Assembly (NCBI GenBank): GCA_963813315.1 | Contig: CAWEYO010000028.1 | Coordinates: 115,413 to 179,412, forward strand | Source: CAWEYO01 sp963813315 | GTDB taxonomy: Bacteria; Pseudomonadota; Alphaproteobacteria; Rhizobiales; Rhizobiaceae | Reading direction: 5' to 3' | Length of the DNA: 64,000 nt | In this document: positions 25,288 to 34,162 of the stretch, in pieces | Layout of the letters: each line of letters starts with the position of its first letter | How positions within the stretch are numbered: the stretch's first letter is position 1 | Translations under genes and position numbers: made by a program | The notes under the pieces: generated by a model | Databases searched by the model: none | What the model saw: only the letters and a program-made list of their open reading frames with translations | Told to the model about the DNA's origin: nothing

Positions 25288-26324
25288 GGGATCCCTGTTG
25301 TTATCGTTACTCGCCGACCGTTCTTCGCGCTATCGATTGCCGCGAGCACCATTGCGAGGCTGTTGAGGTTGTCGGTGGAAACGGTCTCCGGCTCCGTGCC
25401 GCTGTTGATAGCCTCGACAAATGCCGCGATGACGCTGGCATGGCCATGCGTTTCACCCGGTTCCGTCGGCTCCGGAAGAACGAGTGGCACGGGATCGCGA
25501 ACGAGGCCTGATCCGCTTCCCGCCTGCCCGGCCTCGAACCGGTCGGCGCCATCCCAAAGAATTGTTCCGCGCGAACCGGTGATGCGCCATGTGCTTTCCC
25601 AGCTCGTGTGTGCACCCTCCGCGCACCACGAGCCCCGATAGGTGAAGACAGCACCTCCCTCGAATTCGAAGATAGCGTTCGCAGAGGCGCCGTGCGCATA
25701 CCATGAACCTCTGGGATTGCTCTCGTGGCAGTAAACGGCCACAGGCGCCGCACCGATGACAAAGCGCGCCGCGTCGAGTGTGTGGATTGCCATGTCCATC
25801 AGAAGCACATGCTCCATCTCATCGCGAAAGCCGCCAAAATGTGCGCCGATAAAAAAGTCGCAATGCACCCCGGTAATATCGCCTATCAGTCCCTCAACGA
25901 CAGCGCGCCTTAGGCGACGGATGCCCGGGATGTAGCGCCGGTTCTGAACCACGGCATGTACTTTGCCGGCTGAATTCGCTGCCGCGATCAGCTCCTCCGC
26001 CTCAGCGAGGCTTGTTGCAAGCGGCTTCTCTGACAGGACGTTGCACCCTCGGCCAAGCGCCGTCCTGACGACGCCGGCACGCGCCACAGGAACGACGATG
26101 TCGAAAACAGTGTTCGCGTCGGTACTTGCAATCACTTGGTCAAGGTCGGAGCCGCAAATCGCGTCCTCCAGCCCGAACTCGTCCGCCAGCGCCTGCGCGC
26201 ATCCCACATCGAGATCGACAAGGCCGACGATAGCGATCGATGACGCCAGCTTTGGCGTCGTCGCGATCGCTCGGAGCCAGCCTTTCGACATAGCTCCGCA
26301 CCCGACCACCACCGCATTTATCAC
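25284..26324 (-). CDS. Gfo/Idh/MocA-family NAD(P)-dependent sugar oxidoreductase
   Basis: A 346-residue oxidoreductase and first gene of the sugar operon. The Rossmann glycine motif VVGCGAM is at residues 6-12 and the conserved EKP at 99-101, with VVQNRRYIPGIRRLRRAV and the family's DMAIHTLDAARFVIG catalytic segment after it. The start is a GTG at 26324 preceded by GGGAGGAG; an in-frame ATG at 26390 would lie upstream of the operator and is rejected. It oxidises a sugar or cyclitol in the cytoplasm and feeds the adjacent isomerase. The substrate is unknown. Confidence 0.9.
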   Translation of the reverse strand: MINAVVVGCGAMSKGWLRAIATTPKLASSIAIVGLVDLDVGCAQALADEFGLEDAICGSDLDQVIASTDANTVFDIVVPVARAGVVRTALGRGCNVLSEKPLATSLAEAEELIAAANSAGKVHAVVQNRRYIPGIRRLRRAVVEGLIGDITGVHCDFFIGAHFGGFRDEMEHVLLMDMAIHTLDAARFVIGAAPVAVYCHESNPRGSWYAHGASANAIFEFEGGAVFTYRGSWCAEGAHTSWESTWRITGSRGTILWDGADRFEAGQAGSGSGLVRDPVPLVLPEPTEPGETHGHASVIAAFVEAINSGTEPETVSTDNLNSLAMVLAAIDSAKNGRRVTITTGIP

Positions 26325-26361
26325 GCAACTCCTCCCACGCTGGTCGCAGTAATCAGCTGGC

Positions 26362-26377
26362 TCGTAAACGTTTACGA
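26362..26377. promoter_or_regulatory. Perfect 16-base LacI-type operator
   Basis: TCGTAAACGTTTACGA is a perfect palindrome with the central CG step and the GTAAAC half-site typical of LacI/GalR-family operators. It lies 38 bases upstream of the GTG start of the six-gene sugar operon, about where the promoter should be. No LacI-family gene is in the window, so the regulator is encoded elsewhere or was lost. Confidence 0.75.
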
Positions 26378-26390
26378 CTTGAACGTACAC

Positions 26391-26812
26391 TCAATTTCGC
26401 CTCGAAAACAGCACGCACCAGGGGCCGCGGCAATAGGCGAAGATTTCACGGCCGGCGTCGATTTCTGAGCGGTGCGCTTCAAGATCGCCGAGAGGAACGT
26501 TAATCGCGCCGGCACCATCGTCAAGGGACCCGGCGCCTCGCACGCGTCGTGGCGCGCGTTCTCCAAGTGCCTACCGCTTCTGGCGTGATTTGGGGCTACG
26601 CGGTCGGCGCGTTGTCGGCCAGCGCCATCGCCGCTCTGTTCGACCTCGCCCAGGCCATAGACGAAGAGCGGTGAACCTTGGTAACAGAATCATGAATCTC
26701 CGCATTCCACTGAGATCTCTTAGACCGTGGCGACATGGTGGCGACACAGAAATGCAAACAGGGCAGCCGCCCGAAGGCGGCCAACTTAACGCAATGATTT
26801 TCTTTGGAAATT
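26391..26812. other. Intergenic with an unassigned open frame
   Basis: A plus-strand frame without a start runs to the TGA at 26672-26674. It reads LARVVARVLQVPTASGVIWG, then YAVGALSASAIAALFDLAQA and IDEER, so it looks like the end of a small protein with a hydrophobic helix. I could not name the family. A GCCGCC-CGAA-GGCGGC hairpin (about 26767-26782) lies downstream without a T-tract. Otherwise nothing is recognised. Confidence 0.4.
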
Positions 26813-26887
26813 TGGAGCGGGCGAAGGGATTCGAACCCTCGACCCCAACCTTGGCAAGGTTGTGCTCTACCCCTGAGCTACACCCGC
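26813..26887 (-). tRNA. tRNA-Gly (GCC)
   Basis: The minus strand folds into a complete cloverleaf. The acceptor arms GCGGGTG and CGCCCGC pair with one G-T, the D-arm is GCTCAGGGGTAGAGC, and the anticodon stem-loop is CAACC-TTGCCAA-GGTTG with anticodon GCC. The T-arm is GAGGG-TTCGAAT-CCCTT, with discriminator T and an encoded CCA at 26813-26815. It reads glycine codons GGC and GGT. Confidence 0.97.
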
Positions 26888-27166
26888 TCGCGCGGCACTC
26901 GACCGCAAGCCGCGCCTATATGGCCGAAGCGCGTGGCGAATGCAACAGGGAAATATTTCAATTGGCGATGCGCGGCGGGACGCCGCAGGCACCCGAAAAT
27001 CGGAAACGATTTTCGGAAAGCACGATGCGGACATTCAAAGAGATACAGCGTCGTTTTGCATCCCGAAGGACGCGCGACGCTGCAGACTGTCAAAACGTCG
27101 CTGCCACCACCCTTGTCCAGGCGCAAAGTTGGAAATAGACCGAACGGTCTGAAAGACGGAGCACCC

Positions 27167-27664
27167 ATGCCGAAATCGCCCGACGAGCTGTTTGCCTTCC
27201 TTGACGATCTCGGGATCAGCGTGACCACGATCACGCATCCGCCATTGTTCACGGTCGCCAACTCGCAGGCCCTGCGGGGAGAGATCGAAGGCGGACATAC
27301 TAAGAACCTGTTCCTGAAGGACAAGAAGGACAACTATTTCCTGGTCACGCTGAGCGAGGATGCAACGGTCGATCTCAAGTCGATCCATCACAAGATCGGC
27401 GCCGCCAGCCGCGTGTCTTTCGGCAAGCCGGAAGCGCTGCTCGACCTCCTCGGGGTTGCGCCAGGGGCCGTGACCGCGCTTGGCGTCATCAACGATGCGG
27501 GCGGCAAGGTAAGGATGGTGATCGACAGCGCGCTGCTCGAGCATCCGGTGATCAATGTTCATCCGCTGACCAATGCGGCGACAACCTCGATTGCACGCGA
27601 CGATCTTCTGCAGTTCCTGCGCGCAACAGGGCACGAACCTGCTATCTTGAAAGTGTCGGAATGA
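27167..27664 (+). CDS. Prolyl-tRNA deacylase-like YbaK/EbsC domain protein
   Basis: A 165-residue YbaK-type editing domain of the ProXp/PrdX class. It removes misacylated amino acids, usually Ala from tRNA-Pro, acting in trans. Family marks include HPPLFTVANSQALRGEIEGG, HTKNLFLKDKKDNYFLVTLS with the invariant catalytic-pocket Lys, RVSFGKPEALLDLLGVAPGA and VINVHPLTNAATTSI. The ATG at 27167 follows GGAG by five bases. Longer in-frame openings upstream pass through the tRNA region and are not real. Confidence 0.9.
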   Translation: MPKSPDELFAFLDDLGISVTTITHPPLFTVANSQALRGEIEGGHTKNLFLKDKKDNYFLVTLSEDATVDLKSIHHKIGAASRVSFGKPEALLDLLGVAPGAVTALGVINDAGGKVRMVIDSALLEHPVINVHPLTNAATTSIARDDLLQFLRATGHEPAILKVSE

Positions 27665-27740
27665 TCGCCACATGGGGTACAGTTGACGGGTCAATCAGGC
27701 GGGGACAAGTCAGGCGGCGCATGCCATTGAAAGGGCTGAA

Positions 27741-28751
27741 ATGAGCAGACAGGACAATCCCTATTCAGATGCAGGTCAGTATGCCTCTGCAAACGTGCAG
27801 TTCGGCTCTGCCGCGAACCCCGGTTCGCAGGCGGGCGGAGCGGGGCCGGGCAGCGGAGTGAAGAGAGCGGCCGGCGCTGCGGACCCGATCAAGGACACGA
27901 CGACGGCAAATTTTGCACAGGATGTCATCCAGGAATCACGCAAACAGCCTGTTCTCGTGGATTTCTGGGCGCCCTGGTGCGGTCCATGCAAGCAGTTGAC
28001 GCCGGTGCTCGAAAAGGCGGTCCGTGCCGCTGGCGGGAGCGTCAAACTCGTCAAGATGAACATCGACGATCACCCGAGTATCCCCGGCCAACTCGGCATC
28101 CAGTCGATTCCGGCGGTCATTGCCTTCAGGAACGGCCAGCCGGTGGATGGGTTCATGGGCGCCATTCCGGAGAGCCAGATCCGCGAATTCATAGAGCGGA
28201 TTGGCGGCAAGGGCGGCAGCCAGCCGGAGGCCGCGGACGCGCTGAAGGCCGCGGCTGAGGCTCGCGAGGCAGGAGACGCGCATACCGCCGCCGAAATCTA
28301 TTCCGCCATCGTGCAGGAAGCACCGGACAACGTCGATGCAATCGCGGCTCTGGCCGACCTTCTCTTCGAACAGGGGGATGCGGACGGTGCCGAGGAAGTG
28401 CTTGCAGGAGCGCCCGAAGACAAGAAGGAAGCCCAGCCGCTTGCGGCCGTCCGCGCAAAGATCGCGCTGGCAAGGCAAGCTGCGCGGCTTGGAAATCCGG
28501 ATGAGCTCGAACGGCGGCTCAAGGCGAACCCCAAGGATCATCAGGCACGATTTGACCTTGCCATGATCCTGAACGCGCAGGGCAGGCGAGCGGAGGCCGC
28601 AGACAACCTTCTGGCGATCGTGAAGGCCGATCGCACTTGGCAGGACGATGGCGCGCGCACCCAGCTCCTGAAGTTCTTCGAGGCCTGGGGCGTGAATGAC
28701 GAGGCGACGCTGGCGGGTCGGCGCAAGCTGTCATCCGTGCTTTTTTCCTAG
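27741..28751 (+). CDS. cnoX: Thioredoxin-TPR co-chaperone CnoX-like protein
   Basis: A 336-residue protein. Residues 1-50 are a low-complexity Gly/Ala/Ser-rich leader. A thioredoxin domain follows, with the active site WCGPC at 79-83, then DDHPSIPGQLGIQSIPAVIA with the cis-Pro. Helical TPR-like repeats follow (residues ~165-280), and a conserved C-terminal WQDDGARTQLLKFFEAWG ends the protein. This is the CnoX/YbbN layout, holding unfolded proteins under oxidative stress and handing them to GroEL or DnaK. The active-site cysteines are retained, so redox activity is possible. It heads a run of plus-strand housekeeping genes. Confidence 0.9.
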   Translation: MSRQDNPYSDAGQYASANVQFGSAANPGSQAGGAGPGSGVKRAAGAADPIKDTTTANFAQDVIQESRKQPVLVDFWAPWCGPCKQLTPVLEKAVRAAGGSVKLVKMNIDDHPSIPGQLGIQSIPAVIAFRNGQPVDGFMGAIPESQIREFIERIGGKGGSQPEAADALKAAAEAREAGDAHTAAEIYSAIVQEAPDNVDAIAALADLLFEQGDADGAEEVLAGAPEDKKEAQPLAAVRAKIALARQAARLGNPDELERRLKANPKDHQARFDLAMILNAQGRRAEAADNLLAIVKADRTWQDDGARTQLLKFFEAWGVNDEATLAGRRKLSSVLFS

Positions 28752-28824
28752 TGTGGCGAATCCGAAATTCGTATTACCTTGAAGCGAGGCTCGGATCGAA
28801 TTTCGGATTTCAAAGCCACACTAG
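28748..28824. repeat. Palindromic intergenic repeat (CTAGTGTGG type), copy 1
   Basis: CTAGTGTGGCGAATCCGAAATTCG at the left pairs with CGAATTTCGGATTTCAAAGC and CACACTAG at the right, giving a long imperfect hairpin immediately after the CnoX stop. It could also terminate transcription. A sister copy with the same ends follows 13 bases later. Confidence 0.75.
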
Positions 28825-28837
28825 CAACTTATTGATT

Positions 28838-28916
28838 CTAGTGTGGTTTACGGATTTGAAGTTCTGAGAACGCGGATGCCATGGAAATGACAGGGACTTC
28901 AAATCCGCCATACTAG
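28838..28916. repeat. Palindromic intergenic repeat (CTAGTGTGG type), copy 2
   Basis: It begins CTAGTGTGGTTTACGGATTT and ends with its near-complement AAATCCGCCATACTAG, with inner arms GAAGTTC and GACTTC. It shares the terminal motif but not the interior with the preceding hairpin, so the two are separate insertions of one element family. Confidence 0.7.
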
Positions 28917-28994
28917 AGCGAGACGACCGTTTGTGAACCTTCGTCCCTCTCAATGTTTTGTTGTCCGTGGTTAACGCCGGATTGGAGCTTAAAC

Positions 28995-29666
28995 GTGCAG
29001 GCGGGCAATGCTCACTACCGGGTCGGTTCGGATCTGCCGGGCGTCGTCCCGGTCTTTCCGCTGTCGGCCGCACTGCTGCTTCCGGGCGGCCGCATGCCGC
29101 TGAATATCTTCGAACCGCGCTATCTGCAGATGATTGACGAGGCGATGGCAGGACGCCGCATTGTCGGCATGATCCAGCCCAGTCTCGATGGCGCGATGCG
29201 CGAGGATGGCGAGCCGGAGATCTGCCAGGTCGGCTGCGTCGGCAGGATCACATCGCTGGCGGAAACCGGAGATGGGCGCTACCTGATCGCTCTGCAGGGC
29301 GTGTGCCGTTTCCGCGTGGCGGCGGAGCTTCCGGTCAAGACGCCGTTCAGGCAGTGCCGCATCAGGCCGTTTGTGGCCGACCTTCGCGAGGACCAGGGAG
29401 CCGGCGAAGTCAACCGTCCGGCCCTACTCAAGACTTTCCGTGCCTATCTCGAGGCCAATGGCCTCGAGGCAGACTGGGAGAGTGTGAGCCGCGCGGAAAA
29501 TGCCATGCTGGTCAATGCGCTCTCCATGATGGCGCCTTATGGAGCGGCGGAGAAACAGGCGCTGCTCGAAGCGCCCGACCTCAAGACGCGAGCGGAGACG
29601 TTGATTGCAATCACCGAAATGGCGCTCGCCCGCGAACAGGATGACTTCGGATCGAGCCTCCAATGA
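28995..29666 (+). CDS. LON substrate-binding-domain protein (peptidase S16-like)
   Basis: A 223-residue protein consisting only of the N-terminal domain of Lon protease. It has VFPLSAALLLPGGRMPLNIF and EPRYLQMIDEAMAGRR, then IVGMIQPS, QVGCVGRITSLAETGDGRYL and a helical tail (NALSMMAPYGAAEKQALLEA). It has no AAA or protease part, as is usual for this stand-alone alphaproteobacterial family of unknown biochemical role. The GTG at 28995 has GGAG at 28984-28987. It is followed after 35 bases by a Trm112-like gene. Confidence 0.9.
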   Translation: MQAGNAHYRVGSDLPGVVPVFPLSAALLLPGGRMPLNIFEPRYLQMIDEAMAGRRIVGMIQPSLDGAMREDGEPEICQVGCVGRITSLAETGDGRYLIALQGVCRFRVAAELPVKTPFRQCRIRPFVADLREDQGAGEVNRPALLKTFRAYLEANGLEADWESVSRAENAMLVNALSMMAPYGAAEKQALLEAPDLKTRAETLIAITEMALAREQDDFGSSLQ

Positions 29667-29701
29667 CGATTGCTGGCAATGCCGGGAGGGCATAACGGGC
29701 G

Positions 29702-29920
29702 ATGAGTGAGATCGCACGAGACGCCAAGATCGACGCCAAGCTGTTGGAGCTGCTTGCATGCCCGCTGACCAAGGGACCGTTGACCTGGGACCCGGTCACT
29801 TCCGAACTGATCTCGAAAGTGGCGAAACTTGCCTATCCTGTTCGAGATGGAATTCCTATCATGCTGCCTTCGGAGGCAAGACAGGTCACCGCGGAAGACA
29901 AACCGGACAGGGCTAAATAG
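29702..29920 (+). CDS. Trm112-family (UPF0434/YcaR-like) small protein
   Basis: A 72-residue protein with LLELLACPLTKGPLTWDP, then LAYPVRDGIPIMLPSEAR, the hallmark of the Trm112/UPF0434 family. Only one Cys of the usual zinc-binding set is present (ACPLT), and the second CxxC position reads TKG, as in many alphaproteobacterial members. Eukaryotic relatives activate methyltransferases; the bacterial role is not settled. Probably co-transcribed with the LON-domain gene. Confidence 0.88.
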   Translation: MSEIARDAKIDAKLLELLACPLTKGPLTWDPVTSELISKVAKLAYPVRDGIPIMLPSEARQVTAEDKPDRAK

Positions 29921-30001
29921 GTTTGGCTATTCTACAGGTGGACCGAACCAGCCCCTTGGTCCAATGACGAGAAGCCGACGGCGACGAATACGGGACGGCA
30001 G

Positions 30002-30589
30002 ATGAAACGCGGCAGGAAACGGCTCGACGCGCTTTCAGCGGCTGCCGCAACCCTGTTCTGGGAACGAGGCTTTGCACCAACGAGCCTTGCGGATATCGCG
30101 GCGGCTTCGGGCGTGCCGCTCGGCAACATCTATTACTATTTCAAGACGAAGGCAGATTTTGCGCTTGCGGTGGCGGACGTTTTTGTCGCGGAGACCGATT
30201 CGATGCTCCGCGAAATCGAGACCGAGGAACATGAGCCGCGGCGGCGGCTTGCGGCGCTTGTCGCCCGGCTTTCGCGCAGCCTCAAGAGCCGTGTCGCACA
30301 TGGCTGTCCGATTGCGCTCTGCATTCGCGATTTCCGTCTTGAAGCGCCTGCTGCCTCGGATCGTGCCGCCGAGGCGTTCAATCTGCTGATCGGCTTCATG
30401 GCGCGGGAACTGGGGCGTACCGGCCTGCGGCCGGCGCGGGCACTCTTGCTCGCGCGCAATGCGGTCGCCGAATGGCAGGGCGGGATGATGCTCGCGCATG
30501 CACTGAAAGATGCGACAGTCCTGTCGGAAAGCTTCCGCCGTATGGAGCAACTCTTGCTCGGCCAGGCAAGGACTGATCATATTTGGTGA
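30002..30589 (+). CDS. TetR/AcrR-family transcriptional regulator
   Basis: A 195-residue regulator. The N-terminal TetR helix-turn-helix occupies residues ~29-53 (LADIAAASGVPLGNIYYYFK), preceded by the helix LSAAAATLFWERGFAPTS. The C-terminal part is a helical ligand-binding domain with VAHGCPIALCIRDFRLEAPA. ATG 30002 follows a GC-rich leader. No divergent efflux or enzyme gene marks an obvious target, and the nearest neighbour (dnaE2) is convergent. Confidence 0.9.
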   Translation: MKRGRKRLDALSAAAATLFWERGFAPTSLADIAAASGVPLGNIYYYFKTKADFALAVADVFVAETDSMLREIETEEHEPRRRLAALVARLSRSLKSRVAHGCPIALCIRDFRLEAPAASDRAAEAFNLLIGFMARELGRTGLRPARALLLARNAVAEWQGGMMLAHALKDATVLSESFRRMEQLLLGQARTDHIW

Positions 30590-30669
30590 ACTCGACGCGG
30601 TGCTGCTGCTCTCCCCTTCTCCCCTTGTCGGAGAAGGTTGGTCAAGGGCTGGACCTAATCTTATCTGCT

Positions 30670-30819
30670 CTAGGGTGTGTTGATATTCAGGTGATGCCGG
30701 CCTGCAAATGGCTGTCTTCTGCGCTTCCGGTACTCACGTACCCGAACGTACGCTCTAGTGCCGGTTCTCGAAAACCGCCATTTTCGGCTCGGCCTGACCT
30801 GAATCTCAACACACGCTAG
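30670..30819. repeat. Intergenic repeat with TGTGTTGA...TCAACACA ends
   Basis: TAGGGTGTGTTGATATTCAG at the left is complementary to CTGAATCTCAACACACGCTA at the right, enclosing about 110 bases with smaller hairpins (GAACGTACGCTC, GCCGGTTCTCGAAAACCGCC). It fills the convergent gap between the TetR gene and dnaE2 and resembles mobile palindromic units of rhizobia. No coding content. Confidence 0.7.
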
Positions 30820-30820
30820 T

Positions 30821-33800
30821 CTATTGAAAATTTCGGCCTTTCGGCATGACATCGCCTGCTTGGTGCGAAAGCTGCTCATAATTTTGAACGAGCGCCGGCA
30901 GGTGTCTTGCAGACTTCTTCGGCACGCTTTTTCCCGTCCCTTGCGGTTCTTCGCGCCGGATCCCGGCACGCAGCGACTGGGCCTCCTCAGTCAGCAGGCC
31001 AAGCCAGGAGGTCAGGTCTTCCATTCTTTCCGCTACGATATGGATGACGCCCGATTCCGATTGGAGACGGCCGCTGACACGGATGAAGCGGGAACCGAGA
31101 ACGATCGCGCGGTAGCGTTCGAAGATTCTCGGCCAAACGATGATGTTTGCCACAGCCTCCTCGTCTTCCAGCGTCAGGAAGATCGCATTGCCCGTACCCG
31201 GCCGCTGCCGTACCAGGACAAGGCCGCAGACCGACACACGGCTGCCGTCAGCTACCGCTGTAAGCCGGTTGTTCGGGACTACCTCCACTCTGTCGAGCCT
31301 CTCCCGCATGAAGGAAACCGGATGCGCCTTGAGCGAAAGTCCAAGCGACTGGTAGTCGTGAATGACATGCTGGCCAAGCGGCATGGCCGGCAGTTTTGTT
31401 TCCGGCTCATTGTCACGCAAGCGGAGGTTGGGTTTATCGAAGAGCGGCAGGAACTCCGTTGCTCCCTTTCTATCCAGCGCGCGCACCGCCCACAGAGCCT
31501 CGCGGCGATCGAGCCCGAGTGATCGGAACGCATCGGCCTGCGCAAGCCGTTCGATCTCGTCAATATCGAGTCCCGATCTCAGCCATACGTCCCGAACCGA
31601 ATCGTAGCCCTGGCCGCGCCGGCGCACGAATTCTTTCATGCGCTTTTCCGGCAGACCCTTGATCTGACGCAAACCAAGCCGGACGGCATAGCGGCTCATG
31701 ATCACATCCCGCATTTCGGCATGACGCGCGATGATGCGCGAACGATCAAAGCGGCGGCCTTCCAGCCTGCAGTCCCACTCCGATCGATTGACGTCGACCG
31801 GCAGGATTTCGACACCGTGATCCTGGGCATCGCGGACAAGCTGCGCCGGCTTGTAGAAACCCATGGGTTGGGAGTTGAGAATCGCCGCGCAGAAGACATC
31901 CGGGTAATAGGCCTTCAGCCAGCAGGAGGCATAGACCAGAAGAGCGAAAGAGGCCGCATGGCTTTCGGGAAAGCCGTATTCGCCAAAACCCTCGATCTGC
32001 TTGAAGCAACGCTCGGCAAAATCCCGCGGATAGCCTCTGGAAACCATGCCGTTGATCATTCGATCGCGATGGTTGCCGATCGTGCCCGTGCGCTTGAATG
32101 TCGCCATCGCGCGCCGCAATTGATCGGCCTCGCCAGGCGTGAAGCCGCCGGCCTCGATTGCGATCTTCATGGCTTGTTCCTGAAAGAGCGGAACGCCAAG
32201 CGTTTTCTTCAGGATGGCTTCGAGTTCGGGCCGCACATATTCCGGCTTTTCCTTGCCTTGCCGCCGGCGCAGATAGGGATGCACCATATCGCCTTGAATG
32301 GGCCCGGGACGAACGATCGCTACCTCGATGACGAGATCGTAGAATTCCCGCGGCCGCAAGCGCGGCAACATGCTCATCTGGGCGCGGCTTTCGATCTGGA
32401 AGACGCCGACCGTATCGGCGCGACAGATCATATCGTAGACGCTTGCATCCTCCGCCGGTATCGTCGCGAGATCAACGATACGCCCATACCTGTCCCTTAC
32501 GTCATAATGCTTTTCCAGAAGAGCGAAGGCCCGGTGCAGGCAAGAGAGCATGCCGAGCGCCAGCACATCCACCTTGAGGATGCCGACGGCATCGAGATCG
32601 TCCTTGTCCCACTCGACCATCTTGCGTTCGTCCATCGCCGTCTTGACGATGGGCACGATCTCGTCGAGACGGTCCCTTGTGATGACGAAGCCGCCGACAT
32701 GCTGGGAGAGATGACGGGGGAACCCCATGATGTCGTTGGCGCGGTCGATCACATGCCTTGCCAGCGGTTCCGTCTCGCTCAGGCCTCCGGCTCTTATTTC
32801 CTTCCCGCCAAGTTCGGATGAAGACCAGCCCCAGATCGATCCTGAAAGCGCGCCTCGCACGTCATCCGACAGCCCCATCGCCTTGGCGACTTCGCGCAAG
32901 GCGGAGCGGCCCCGGTAAGTGACCACCGACGCAGCCAGCGCGGTACGTTTCCCGCTGTATTTCCGGTAGATGTATTCGATGACGATATCGCGCTTTTCGT
33001 GCTCGAAATCGACATCGATATCGGGTGGCTCGTTGCGCTCCCTGGAAATGAAACGTTCGAAAAGCGTGTCGATGACCTCCGGCCCGACATCGGTGATCTT
33101 CAGACAGTAGCAAATGACGGAATTGGCAGCCGAGCCGCGCCCCTGGCAAAGGATATCCTGGGACCGGGCATATTTGACGATGTCGTGGACAGTCAGGAAA
33201 TAGCGCGCATATTTCAGGTCGCGCACCGTGTCGAGCTCGTGCCGGATGATCGTCTTGACTTTTTCGGGCACTCCGTTCGGATACCGTTCGCCTGCTCCTT
33301 CCCAGGTCAGCCTTTCCAGCTCGGCCTGCGGTTCGAGTCCCAATTCCGTCGGCTCGTCCGGATAATTGTATTTAAGCTCGTCGAGCGAGAACTTCAGCGT
33401 TTCCTTGAAGCGCATCGTCTCCGCGATGGCCTCGGGATACCGGCGGAAAAGGCGGGCCATTTCCGCCGGCGGCTTGAGATAGCGTTCGGCATTAGCGCGC
33501 AATTCGTATCCTGCCTCGGCAACGGGCACATTCAGGCGAATTGCAGTGAGCACATCCTGGAGAGGGCGACGGTCGGCAACATGATAGAAGACATCGTTGA
33601 CCGCCATCAGGGGAAGGCCGGCCATCCTTGCGATCGAGGCCGCCTGTTCCAGTCGAAAACGGTCGTTTCCGTCGTAAGCGGGCGAAACGGCGATCCATAA
33701 AGATTGAGCGAAGCTGTCCTTCAGCATGTGCAGGAACTGCAATGTACCTTCCGGGGCCTGATCGAAATCAGGCAAGACGGCGAGGGAAAGAAGACCGCCC

Positions 33801-34162
33801 CATTCGAAGAGGTCACCGACAACAAGGTCCGGCGCACCCTTTTCGCCGCGCATGTTGGCGGCAGTCAGCATACGGCAGAGATGGCCCCAGCCCTCGCGAT
33901 TCTGAGGATAGGCCAGCACTTCCGGCGTGCCGTCGGAAAAGACGAGCCTGCAGCCCGGATGATAGGGGAGTTTTTCCACCTTTGTCTGCTGCCAGGCGCG
34001 CACGACGCCCGCAACCGAGTTGCGGTCGGCGAGACCCATCGCTGAAAGGCCGAGCAGCTTTGCCGCGACCGCGAGTTCCTCCGGCCTGGACGCTCCTTGC
34101 AGGAACGAAAAATTCGACTGGATGGCGAATTCGGCATACGGAATGTCAATCGGTGCATTCAT
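30821..34162 (-). CDS. dnaE2: Error-prone DNA polymerase DnaE2 (ImuC)
   Basis: A 1113-residue C-family polymerase and translesion partner of ImuA/ImuB. It begins with a PHP domain (YAEFAIQSNFSFLQGASRPE). The catalytic Asp pair is in PPDIDVDFEHEKRD and in the DVLALGML segment. FGEYGFPESHAASFALLVYA is a strong DnaE2 signature, and an OB-fold follows near the C-terminus (VSVCGLVLVRQRPGTGNAIF). The ATG at 34162 overlaps the imuB stop as ATGA, so the 46-codon upstream extension is rejected. Length and motifs fit DnaE2 rather than replicative DnaE1. SOS-induced through the imuA promoter. Confidence 0.95.
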   Translation of the reverse strand: MNAPIDIPYAEFAIQSNFSFLQGASRPEELAVAAKLLGLSAMGLADRNSVAGVVRAWQQTKVEKLPYHPGCRLVFSDGTPEVLAYPQNREGWGHLCRMLTAANMRGEKGAPDLVVGDLFEWGGLLSLAVLPDFDQAPEGTLQFLHMLKDSFAQSLWIAVSPAYDGNDRFRLEQAASIARMAGLPLMAVNDVFYHVADRRPLQDVLTAIRLNVPVAEAGYELRANAERYLKPPAEMARLFRRYPEAIAETMRFKETLKFSLDELKYNYPDEPTELGLEPQAELERLTWEGAGERYPNGVPEKVKTIIRHELDTVRDLKYARYFLTVHDIVKYARSQDILCQGRGSAANSVICYCLKITDVGPEVIDTLFERFISRERNEPPDIDVDFEHEKRDIVIEYIYRKYSGKRTALAASVVTYRGRSALREVAKAMGLSDDVRGALSGSIWGWSSSELGGKEIRAGGLSETEPLARHVIDRANDIMGFPRHLSQHVGGFVITRDRLDEIVPIVKTAMDERKMVEWDKDDLDAVGILKVDVLALGMLSCLHRAFALLEKHYDVRDRYGRIVDLATIPAEDASVYDMICRADTVGVFQIESRAQMSMLPRLRPREFYDLVIEVAIVRPGPIQGDMVHPYLRRRQGKEKPEYVRPELEAILKKTLGVPLFQEQAMKIAIEAGGFTPGEADQLRRAMATFKRTGTIGNHRDRMINGMVSRGYPRDFAERCFKQIEGFGEYGFPESHAASFALLVYASCWLKAYYPDVFCAAILNSQPMGFYKPAQLVRDAQDHGVEILPVDVNRSEWDCRLEGRRFDRSRIIARHAEMRDVIMSRYAVRLGLRQIKGLPEKRMKEFVRRRGQGYDSVRDVWLRSGLDIDEIERLAQADAFRSLGLDRREALWAVRALDRKGATEFLPLFDKPNLRLRDNEPETKLPAMPLGQHVIHDYQSLGLSLKAHPVSFMRERLDRVEVVPNNRLTAVADGSRVSVCGLVLVRQRPGTGNAIFLTLEDEEAVANIIVWPRIFERYRAIVLGSRFIRVSGRLQSESGVIHIVAERMEDLTSWLGLLTEEAQSLRAGIRREEPQGTGKSVPKKSARHLPALVQNYEQLSHQAGDVMPKGRNFQ

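Noticed and set aside
26804..27664. Long plus-strand open frame through the tRNA into the YbaK-like gene
   Set aside because: Its first third is a translation of the tRNA-Gly complement; the real gene starts at 27167 with its own ribosome binding site.
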